Assembly: GCA_030844625.1 (NCBI GenBank)
Contig: JAUUNJ010000029.1
Span: 1 to 14,960, forward strand
Direction: 5' to 3'
Source: Roseburia sp.
GTDB lineage: Bacteria; Bacillota; Clostridia; Lachnospirales; Lachnospiraceae
DNA length: 14,960 bases
Position 1 is the stretch's first letter, and each line of letters opens with the position of its first letter. This document shows, one piece after another, positions 8,761 to 14,960 of the stretch. Both the position numbers and the translations under genes were made by a program. The notes under the pieces were generated by a model. That model ran no database searches, was not told the origin of the DNA, and saw only the letters and a program-made list of their open reading frames with translations.

Positions 8761-10035
8761 ATGAAATTTAACAAGTTAGTGGCGGTGCTGCTGGCTGCAA
8801 TGTTAACAATTGTTCCAATCGGTACTGCCAATGGATCATCCGGCAAAAACATACAGGAACTGCGTGGAGCATTAGTAAATAATAATACGGTACCTGTACA
8901 GACAAATAACCGGTTACAGGCATCCGCTGCTTCAAAGTTTAACAAATATACAACAATAACGGAAGCGGCAGATAGTGCCAGAGCAAAGATGGTAAATCAT
9001 GAGTCAAATATCACTGTATATATTAAATCCACAAATGGAGATCCTGTTAAGGTTTTTTATCAGTTTGAGGATGAACTAATGAAAGAGACCTCCAGAGGCG
9101 ATGAAGGTGATTATCTTCACTGGGATATCAACAGAGAGTATCCTTCATACAGTTATCGGGCGGTCAGGTCAGGAAAGACAATATACTATTATTATGATTT
9201 TAAAATAGAGTATTGGTATTTCACAACATTAGAACAGAAACAGCAGGTGGATCAGAAAGTAAAAGAAATAATTGCCGGATTTAATTTTACAACAAAAACA
9301 ACAGAATATGAGAAAATAAAGGCCATATATGATTATGTATGCAGTAATGTAAAATATGCAGATGATATTGAGAAGGATATCGTATATACCTCATGGTCAG
9401 CATTATTCTGCCATGAAGCAGTATGTCAGGGCTATGCTCAGTTAATGTACAGGATGTTAAAAGAAGTGGGAATTTCAAGCAGACTGATTCCGGGGTATGG
9501 AAAAAATGCAGAAATAATGCATGGATGGAATATAGTTAAAATAGGAGATTACTATTATAATCTTGACGCTACATGGGATTCTGAGTATGCGGCAGCAGGA
9601 AAGGAGTATGGATATTTCTTAAAAGGCGATAATTTCAAAGACCATACAAGGCTTGAAGATTATACAACTGCTGAATTTTATTCTGCATATCCTATGGCAG
9701 CAAATGACTATGGAGCAGGGACGCCTACGCTGTCGCCGACAAGTGAAAAGTCTCAATTTAGTGTAATTAAACCCAAGTTTAAGAGTGTGTCCAGAAAAAA
9801 AGTAAAATTAGTCAAAGTGGCTGCTGCGAAAAAGTATCGGATAAAAATTGCAACAACAAAAAAGTTTAAAAAGAATGTAAAAACAGTTACAACAAAAAAG
9901 ACTACGTATAAGCTAAAGAAACTAAAAAAGAAAAACACATATTATATAAAATTCAGAGCATATACGTATATAAGTGGGAAAAAGGTTTATACCCAGTGGT
10001 CTAAAATAAAACAAATAAAAAATAAAAATAACTAG
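8761..10035 (+). CDS. Secreted transglutaminase-fold protein with basic C-terminal module
   Basis: This 424-residue protein starts with a signal peptide (MKFNK, then a hydrophobic stretch ending near ANG, residue 25). The transglutaminase-like (papain-fold) core spans about 180-275 with an intact catalytic set: Cys222 in AVCQGYA, His254 in MHGWN and Asp269 in LDATWD. Active-site motifs of this kind occur in bacterial transglutaminases and in related proteases, so the reaction could be protein cross-linking, deamidation or peptide cleavage; the sequence does not decide. Residues 26-170 form an N-terminal region with no motif I recognise, and 297-336 is a Thr/Ser/Pro linker. Residues 337-424 repeat the lysine-rich fibronectin-III-like module of the GH16 enzyme, including YY-K-A-Y, ISGKK and WSK. 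The ribosome site AAAGGAG (8749-8755) overlaps the stop of the TPR gene, and the next gene's AGGAGG overlaps the stop of this one, so translation is tightly coupled. Confidence 0.9.
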   Translation: MKFNKLVAVLLAAMLTIVPIGTANGSSGKNIQELRGALVNNNTVPVQTNNRLQASAASKFNKYTTITEAADSARAKMVNHESNITVYIKSTNGDPVKVFYQFEDELMKETSRGDEGDYLHWDINREYPSYSYRAVRSGKTIYYYYDFKIEYWYFTTLEQKQQVDQKVKEIIAGFNFTTKTTEYEKIKAIYDYVCSNVKYADDIEKDIVYTSWSALFCHEAVCQGYAQLMYRMLKEVGISSRLIPGYGKNAEIMHGWNIVKIGDYYYNLDATWDSEYAAAGKEYGYFLKGDNFKDHTRLEDYTTAEFYSAYPMAANDYGAGTPTLSPTSEKSQFSVIKPKFKSVSRKKVKLVKVAAAKKYRIKIATTKKFKKNVKTVTTKKTTYKLKKLKKKNTYYIKFRAYTYISGKKVYTQWSKIKQIKNKNN

Positions 10036-10047
10036 GAGGAAATGGGA

Positions 10048-10470
10048 ATGGCATGTTTTTTAGCACCGGCAGCAGAGGCAATTGTGGTCACTGCAGCCAA
10101 GAAAGTGATTGAAAAGAAAGAAAAAAATCAGGTGAAGACAGATGTGGAGAGCACGAATAATTTAATAAACGAAGAAAGCAAAGGAATTCCTCTTAGTAAA
10201 AAAATAGGATGGTTGTCCAATATGTTATGGGGAGGAAGTTTTCTTTTATTGATTGAGCATATATGGCACGGAGAAATTGTTCCGTGGGCTCCATTCCTTA
10301 CTGCAATGGGGAGTCCTGAGGATACTGCAGAGATGCTGAAAGAAATAGCAGCAGCGGGCACAGCAATGGCGTTACTGATAACAGCGGTCTGGGCAGTGAT
10401 GGCAGCCGTGGTAAGGTCAAAGGAAAAAGCCGTTCAGAAAGAACATAAAACAGAAGAAAAATTTTCATAA
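10048..10470 (+). CDS. Small two-helix membrane protein of unknown function
   Basis: I do not recognise a named family. An earlier in-frame ATG at 10042 is only two bases from the AGGAGG at 10034-10039, whereas ATG 10048 is eight bases away and gives the cleaner start MACFLAPAAEAIVV (140 residues). The N-terminus is a short hydrophobic stretch followed by a Lys/Glu-rich segment (18-50). Two transmembrane helices follow, at about 54-73 and 101-122, with a short loop holding IWHGEIVPWAPF. The tail (123-140) is charged. It is third in the operon and its ribosome site overlaps the stop of the transglutaminase gene. With the next gene it looks like a membrane partner pair for the two secreted or extracellular proteins, but this rests on context only. 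Confidence 0.82.
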   Translation: MACFLAPAAEAIVVTAAKKVIEKKEKNQVKTDVESTNNLINEESKGIPLSKKIGWLSNMLWGGSFLLLIEHIWHGEIVPWAPFLTAMGSPEDTAEMLKEIAAAGTAMALLITAVWAVMAAVVRSKEKAVQKEHKTEEKFS

Positions 10471-10485
10471 GAGGAGGGCATTAAT

Positions 10486-10776
10486 ATGTGTTTGATTATT
10501 ACAGTTTTTGCTGCAATAATAACTACTGCAGTCTGGTATATCAGTGATAATGCAAGAATATATAATACAGGAATGCTTACACTTATGTATTGGGGCGCAT
10601 CTCTTATGTGGACGGTTGATGGTATCTTTCGGGCTGCAGAAGGTGAAACTTTTTTTGAAGTGAGCACAGATGATGCATTATTAGGTGTTGTAATTATTAT
10701 GTGCGGACTGCTTGTATGGATTATGGCGTTACTTATTAAGGATCCAAAGCATTTAATAAAAATGGTAAAACAGTAA
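10486..10776 (+). CDS. Small three-helix membrane protein of unknown function
   Basis: This 96-residue protein is hydrophobic nearly throughout. Likely membrane helices are at about 2-19, 28-46 and 64-84, with a short acidic loop ([12 protein letters not shown], 52-63) and a basic tail ([12 protein letters not shown]). GAGGAGG at 10471-10477, eight bases upstream, supports the start. It begins 15 bp after the previous gene and is followed by a GC-rich terminator, so it is the last gene of the operon. No family is recognised. With the preceding small membrane protein it could form a channel, an anchor or a regulator; the sequence gives no catalytic motif. Confidence 0.82.
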   Translation: MCLIITVFAAIITTAVWYISDNARIYNTGMLTLMYWGASLMWTVDGIFRAAEGETFFEVSTDDALLGVVIIMCGLLVWIMALLIKDPKHLIKMVKQ

Positions 10777-10783
10777 GTGAGAA

Positions 10784-10817
10784 TAAAAGGCGAGGCAGAT
10801 GGAAGCCTCGCCTTTTA
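10784..10817 (+). terminator. GC-rich intrinsic terminator ending the TPR-transglutaminase operon
   Basis: A perfect 13-bp stem (10784-10796 with 10805-10817, core GGCGAGGC/GCCTCGCC) encloses an 8-nt loop and ends in TTTTA. It is the most GC-rich hairpin in the window. It starts eight bases after the last operon stop and ends only 18 bases before the larB start, so it could also act as a larB leader element. Confidence 0.85.
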
Positions 10818-10835
10818 TACAATAGGGAGACATGG

Positions 10836-11591
10836 ATGGACAAGAAAGAATTAAAGGCATTATTAAATCAGGTTGCAGAGGGAGTGATCAGTCCTGATGA
10901 TGCAGTAATGAAAATAAAAATGGAGCCATATAAAAATATTGGGTTTGCAAAGGTGGATACACAGAGAGGAATACGCCAAGGAATTCCGGAAGTTATCTAC
11001 GGAGCAGGAAAGACCAGAGAACAGATTTTTGAGATTGTGAGTGTGATGAGAGAAAGCAATGAAAAAGCAATTCTCATAACAAGGTTAAAAGAAGAGGATG
11101 CCCTGTATCTGAAAGATAAAGTATGTATACAGTATGATAAACAGGCGGGTATTGGCATTGTGGGAAAAATTCCAAAGCCGGATGGAATTGGCACCATTGT
11201 AGTGGCTACGGCAGGAACAAGTGATATTCCGGTGGCGGAAGAAGCGGCAATTACGGCAGAGGTATTTGGAAATAAAGTTACCAGACTATATGATGTGGGA
11301 GTGGCAGGTATTCACAGGCTTTTGGACAATTTGGATGAATTAATGAGTGCCAGAGTAGTTATAGCCATTGCAGGAATGGAAGGTGCCCTTGCCAGTGTTG
11401 TTGGCGGTCTGGTAGACTGTCCTGTAATAGCAGTCCCCACAAGTGTAGGATATGGTGCTAATTTCCAGGGACTTTCGGCACTGCTTGCCATGCTGAATTC
11501 CTGTGCCAGTGGAGTAAGCGTGGTTAACATAGATAATGGATTTGGAGCAGGATATCTTGCGTCAATGATAAATCATATGGAAGGAAAATAA
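10836..11591 (+). CDS. larB: Nickel-pincer cofactor biosynthesis protein LarB
   Basis: This 251-residue protein has the normal length of LarB, the cytoplasmic enzyme that carboxylates and hydrolyses nicotinic acid adenine dinucleotide in the first step of nickel-pincer nucleotide (NPN) synthesis for lactate racemase (LarA). The C-terminal half has the PurE-like (AIR carboxylase) fold signatures [13 protein letters not shown] (125-137), [11 protein letters not shown] (153-163), [17 protein letters not shown] (177-193) and [20 protein letters not shown] (201-220). Cys223, in NSCASG, lies where the catalytic cysteine of this family is expected, followed by [10 protein letters not shown]. The N-terminal part ([15 protein letters not shown]) is also typical. 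AGGGAGA at 10823-10829 serves as ribosome site. It is followed after four bases by larC. A strong hairpin lies just upstream and no convincing promoter was found between the two. Confidence 0.95.
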   Translation: MDKKELKALLNQVAEGVISPDDAVMKIKMEPYKNIGFAKVDTQRGIRQGIPEVIYGAGKTREQIFEIVSVMRESNEKAILITRLKEEDALYLKDKVCIQYDKQAGIGIVGKIPKPDGIGTIVVATAGTSDIPVAEEAAITAEVFGNKVTRLYDVGVAGIHRLLDNLDELMSARVVIAIAGMEGALASVVGGLVDCPVIAVPTSVGYGANFQGLSALLAMLNSCASGVSVVNIDNGFGAGYLASMINHMEGK

Positions 11592-11595
11592 GTTG

Positions 11596-12834
11596 ATGAA
11601 AACATTATATATAGAATGTAATATGGGTGTTGCTGGAGATATGCTTATGGGAGCCTTGCTGGAAGTGATAGAAGATAAAGAAGAATTTATAAAAAAGATG
11701 AACAGTTTAGGAATTCCCAAGATAAAAATTAAAAGTCAGACATGTGTCAAGTGTGGAATTACGGGAACCCATGTAAGTGTGACAATTAACGGTGAAGAAG
11801 AAAAAAGTGGGGAACACTATGCTCATCATAAACAGGAACATATTTATCCCCATACACATGAGAAACATCATCATGCTTCTATGGAAAACATTCGAACTAT
11901 AGTTGACAGACTGAATGTTTCCGAAAAGATTAAGGCAGATATAATGAGAATTTATGAGATTATTGCAGAGGCAGAAAGTCAGGTTCATGGAAAACCTGTC
12001 ACGGAAGTTCATTTCCATGAGGTGGGCATGATGGATGCCATTGCAGATATAACAGGATGCTGCATACTGATGGAACAGATTCAGCCGGAAAAAATTGTTG
12101 TATCACCTATAAAGACGGGATTTGGACATATACACTGTGCCCATGGAATCATGCCTGTGCCCGCACCGGCAACAGCCTATATATTAAAAGGAATTCCAAA
12201 CAGTACAGGAAACATAGAAGGAGAGTTGTGCACTCCCACAGGAGCTGCTATTGTAAAATATTTTGCAGACCAATATGGCTATCAGCCGGAAATGATAACA
12301 GATAAAATCGGTTATGGAATGGGGAAGAAAGATTTTTCGTCGGCAAACTGTGTTCGTGTAGTGACAGGACATATATTAGAGCAGAAGAAAAATGCGGGGG
12401 ACAGTTTTTCAGAAGCGAAAGACAAAGTGGTGGAACTTTGCTGTAATTTGGATGACATGACACCGGAAGAAATTGGATATGCAATGGAAGTATTGTTCAA
12501 AAAGGGAGCAGTTGATGTATATACTACATCCATAGGAATGAAAAAATCACGTCCGGGAATTATGCTAAATGTAATGTGCAGGTTTGAGGAAAAAGAAGAA
12601 TTTGTTAAACTAATATTTCAACATACAACAACAATCGGTATTCGGGAATATGAATGCAATCGCTATGTATTAGAACGAACGACGGAGAATATTAGCACAA
12701 AGTATGGTGAGATACGGGTAAAAAAATCGGAAGGCTATGGAGTGGTAAGGAGAAAAATGGAATATGAGGACCTTAGAAAAATTGCTGAGGACAATAATGT
12801 ATCTATGATGGATGTAAAGAAGATAATAAAATAA
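11596..12834 (+). CDS. larC: Nickel insertion protein LarC, full length
   Basis: LarC is the CTP-dependent cytoplasmic enzyme that inserts nickel into the pincer nucleotide in the last step of NPN synthesis. This 412-residue form is a single open frame with both halves that are split between larC1 and larC2 in Lactiplantibacillus plantarum. ATG 11596 gives the family N-terminus MKTLYIECNMGVAGDMLMGA; an in-frame TTG at 11593 is less likely. A histidine-rich stretch at 74-93 has nine His residues and should bind metal. Then come VTEVHFHEVGMMDAIADI (about 135-152), the active-site region GFGHIHCAHGIMPVPAPA, and the C-terminal half with LCCNLDDMTPEEIGYAMEVL and GMKKSRPG. It starts four bases after larB and depends on it for transcription. 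The match is typical enough to exclude an unrelated DUF111 function. Confidence 0.95.
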   Translation: MKTLYIECNMGVAGDMLMGALLEVIEDKEEFIKKMNSLGIPKIKIKSQTCVKCGITGTHVSVTINGEEEKSGEHYAHHKQEHIYPHTHEKHHHASMENIRTIVDRLNVSEKIKADIMRIYEIIAEAESQVHGKPVTEVHFHEVGMMDAIADITGCCILMEQIQPEKIVVSPIKTGFGHIHCAHGIMPVPAPATAYILKGIPNSTGNIEGELCTPTGAAIVKYFADQYGYQPEMITDKIGYGMGKKDFSSANCVRVVTGHILEQKKNAGDSFSEAKDKVVELCCNLDDMTPEEIGYAMEVLFKKGAVDVYTTSIGMKKSRPGIMLNVMCRFEEKEEFVKLIFQHTTTIGIREYECNRYVLERTTENISTKYGEIRVKKSEGYGVVRRKMEYEDLRKIAEDNNVSMMDVKKIIK

Positions 12835-13039
12835 TATTATGAACGTTTGAAAATTGCTTTTAACCGGGAAACTTATGAAGTGATTCTAAAAAATAAACAC
12901 CTTTCTAAAAAATGGAAACTATAAATAATAAATCTATTTAGATAAAATAAAAGGTAGATTATGAGTAAAAGACTAAAAAATATACTTGAGGGAAATTATT
13001 CATAAAAATCTAATATATTTTAATAGAAAGGAGTTTAAA
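12835..13039 (+). other. AT-rich intergenic region upstream of the surface protein
   Basis: This 205-bp gap is very A/T-rich. I see no clear terminator for larBC: only a short dyad ATCTA-TT-TAGAT near 12931-12942. TTGAGG (12986-12991) and TAATAT (13011-13016) are 19 bp apart, which is a poor promoter and would leave almost no leader. A promoter for the downstream gene probably lies here but could not be fixed. Confidence 0.5.
12961..13005 (+). other. 14-codon minigene or gene remnant
   Basis: An ATG with AAAGG about seven bases upstream opens a 14-residue frame, MSKRLKNILEGNYS, ending in TAA. The opening RLKNIL-G-Y resembles, from memory, the start of some Firmicute glycosidase-related proteins, so it may be a truncated leftover of such a gene. 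It may also be a chance frame in A-rich DNA or a short leader peptide. It ends 34 bases before the next gene. Confidence 0.25.
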
Positions 13040-14960
13040 ATGAACAGACATTTTAAAAAAGTTATGGCGGTTATTTGTACAATTGCTATGGTCATAAGTA
13101 CAATTACAGTGTACAACAACACAGCTGTAAAGGCAGACGCCAGCGTTTCCTATAATGGTCGTTCATACAGTTTTTCCATAGCTGATAAAACGATTACAGG
13201 AGCGTTTCTTCAGGGGATTTTTGGTACTGGGGATGACACACGACTTCATTTTGCATGGGACGGAGGACTTGTTGAAGCCTCATCAATTGCGGCGACAGTG
13301 GATGATGAGTCGGTCAGTGTATATGGTACCTCTGCCGGGGGAGCACATCTTCGTTTTGTTGATTGGGCAGATTCTTTGGAAATAGGTAGTCATACTGTGA
13401 AATTAACAGCGACAAAAACAGGAACCGAAGAAGAATTATATGGAACTTTAAATTTGGTTATTACAGAGGAAGAAGAAACAGAGCCTATTGCCGGTCCGAC
13501 AGATATTAACTGGGATTCCATAGAATGGGTAGGTAATGGCAGTCCGGATGCCACATGTACGAATTATTGTAAGTTATATGCGGTAGATGGTATGAATTTT
13601 GTGAATTTTCAGCCTTACAATACGGCGAATGAAGGAATTGTCAATCATAGTCCGACAAATACATCGGGACTTGGTATCTATATGTACGGCGCAGGTATTG
13701 TAACAAATGTTACAGTGAATGGTGCTGCTACCAATGAGTATGCTGCAGAGACAGCCGGAGCCCAGACATGGTTATTCCCGACAGCGTTTACTGCTGTATA
13801 TAATACTATTGTTATTACAACCAATGCGAACAGGACTTATACATTATATGCATATGTTCCAACTTATAAGGAAAGTGAAATAACAACACCGAACCCGACA
13901 GACCCGGATGAAACAGAATCAGCAACAGAAGATGAAGAATCTACTTCAGTTCCATCTACAGATGAATGGACAACTGCAAGTGATACATGGACAACAGATT
14001 ATGTATGGAATATATGGACAAATCCGGCTACAGGAGCCAAGTATAAAAATGCAGATACTCTTGATGATTATTATGTAAGTATTGTTACAGGATTGGGACA
14101 GTGGTCTGTTCAGGCAAATACAATGATAACCGGATTGACATCGGGCAAGGTATATGATTATAAGATTACTGTTGAATCAGATGTGGCAGGTGCCAAAGTG
14201 GGAACGAAAGAAGACCTTACAAACTCAGCTTTGGAATATAAGACTCTGGAAGTAGGTTCAAATGAATTAACAGGTTCGTTTACAGCAGGTTCAGAAAACG
14301 CAAAATTATTCCTTGAATTGGGAGATGCGGCAAACAAAAATGTAACATTACATGTGACAGGAGTAGAAGTAAATGAACATGTTGGAGAACTTCCGGTAGA
14401 GTGGAGAGGATGGACTTCATCAGCAGGAGATATCTATTTAAGCGATGATCGTTCAGGATATACATTAGAGAGCAGCATTGGTGCTGATTGGTGGTCCATT
14501 CAGACATGGCTTACAAATGTAGTGTTTGAAAGCGGTGTTGATTATACATGTGCATTTACAATTACAGCTCCTGCACCAAAACAGTTTAAGGTTGATGAGC
14601 AGGCGGCTGGTGATCCGGCACTCTTTGTAGAAAGTGCAGCCGGAACATGGAAGGACAATGGAGACGGAACCTATTCATATAAATATGTAGGTACATATAC
14701 AGGAACCGGGGCAACTAAGAATGTGAGAGTTTCATATGGTTATTTTGGTGCCGATGATGAAGGGTTCAGTGCAAATGATACAATCAAAGTTACAATATCA
14801 GATTTCCAAATTGTTCCAACAGACCAATATGTTCCGGAACAGCCTGGTACAACATATAAAGTAACAGTTGATGGTGTGGAAGCAGCAACTGTTGAAGAAG
14901 GAAAGACATATACCCTTGGAAATGCTAAATATGGTTACTATTCTGATGGAAAGATGTACA
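13040..14960 (+). CDS. Large secreted multi-module surface protein, 3' truncated
   Basis: The frame is open from ATG 13040 (AAAGGAG at 13027-13033, six bases upstream) to the window edge, giving at least 640 residues with no stop. A signal peptide ends near KADA (residue 34). Predicted modules in order are: a beta domain (35-142); a second beta domain opening with INWDSIEWVGNG (about 155-277); a Thr/Pro/Glu linker (279-309); two related beta-sandwich modules with many Trp and Tyr residues (about 310-450 and 455-595); and the start of a further unit, YKVTVDGVEAATVEEGKTY (606-624), a type that is often repeated in surface proteins. The two central modules share a core around (T/A)-x-WS(V/I)Q and look like galactose-binding-fold carbohydrate-binding modules. 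That is inference, as is binding to plant or fungal polysaccharide. No catalytic domain is visible; one may lie beyond the edge. It is rich in Asp, Glu, Thr and Tyr, unlike its basic GH16 neighbour. Confidence 0.88.
   Translation, partial: MNRHFKKVMAVICTIAMVISTITVYNNTAVKADASVSYNGRSYSFSIADKTITGAFLQGIFGTGDDTRLHFAWDGGLVEASSIAATVDDESVSVYGTSAGGAHLRFVDWADSLEIGSHTVKLTATKTGTEEELYGTLNLVITEEEETEPIAGPTDINWDSIEWVGNGSPDATCTNYCKLYAVDGMNFVNFQPYNTANEGIVNHSPTNTSGLGIYMYGAGIVTNVTVNGAATNEYAAETAGAQTWLFPTAFTAVYNTIVITTNANRTYTLYAYVPTYKESEITTPNPTDPDETESATEDEESTSVPSTDEWTTASDTWTTDYVWNIWTNPATGAKYKNADTLDDYYVSIVTGLGQWSVQANTMITGLTSGKVYDYKITVESDVAGAKVGTKEDLTNSALEYKTLEVGSNELTGSFTAGSENAKLFLELGDAANKNVTLHVTGVEVNEHVGELPVEWRGWTSSAGDIYLSDDRSGYTLESSIGADWWSIQTWLTNVVFESGVDYTCAFTITAPAPKQFKVDEQAAGDPALFVESAAGTWKDNGDGTYSYKYVGTYTGTGATKNVRVSYGYFGADDEGFSANDTIKVTISDFQIVPTDQYVPEQPGTTYKVTVDGVEAATVEEGKTYTLGNAKYGYYSDGKMY

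Noticed and set aside
10832..10834. ATG at 10832 as the start of larB
   Set aside because: It is out of frame with the conserved LarB sequence; ATG 10836 gives the expected N-terminus.
12057..12305. Plus-strand open frame inside larC, checked as a possible frameshifted larC2-like product
   Set aside because: The larC frame is continuous through this region with both conserved halves, so no frameshift is needed, and the alternative product has no family features.
12986..13016. TTGAGG and TAATAT as the promoter of the surface protein
   Set aside because: The spacer is 19 bp and the predicted start would fall within a few bases of the ribosome site, so it was not listed as a promoter.

Overview
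The window looks like chromosomal DNA from an anaerobic, AT-rich Firmicute, most likely a gut Lachnospiraceae (relatives of Roseburia, Coprococcus, Lachnospira or Butyrivibrio). The clues are a V/A-type ATPase operon in the order F-A-B-D, strong AAGGAGG-type ribosome binding sites, secreted proteins with very lysine-rich C-terminal beta modules, and a laminarinase-type glycoside hydrolase. The genus is inferred from style; no rRNA is present. Every gene I can support is on the + strand. I saw no mobile element, tRNA, rRNA or CRISPR array.

Layout. (1) Positions 1-4164 hold the 3' end of a V/A-type ATPase operon: subunit F (5' truncated), catalytic A, regulatory B and central-stalk D. An imperfect hairpin lies between B and D. 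(2) Positions 4184-5176 encode an LdhA-type D-lactate dehydrogenase 19 bp after subunit D, closed by a clear intrinsic terminator. (3) Positions 5310-6660 hold a single-gene unit: promoter, secreted GH16 beta-1,3-glucanase-like enzyme with a basic C-terminal module, and a terminator-like hairpin. (4) Positions 6747-10817 hold a promoter, four tightly packed genes and a GC-rich terminator. The genes encode a membrane-spanning TPR protein, a secreted transglutaminase-fold protein with the same basic C-terminal module as the GH16 enzyme, and two small hydrophobic membrane proteins. This is the least explained part of the window and the best candidate for an undescribed envelope system. (5) Positions 10836-12834 encode LarB and LarC of nickel-pincer nucleotide (NPN) cofactor biosynthesis. 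LarA and LarE are not in the window. (6) Positions 13040 to the end hold the 5' part of a large secreted multi-module surface protein with repeated beta-sandwich modules. It runs off the window.

How the parts may fit together. The ATPase rotor, D-lactate dehydrogenase and LarBC suit a fermenter that couples ion pumping to lactate metabolism: LdhA makes D-lactate, and an NPN-dependent racemase elsewhere could interconvert the isomers. GH16, the transglutaminase-fold protein and the multi-module protein all work outside the membrane and suit a cell that handles beta-glucans and remodels its surface. These links are inference from gene content; the individual enzyme assignments rest on visible motifs.
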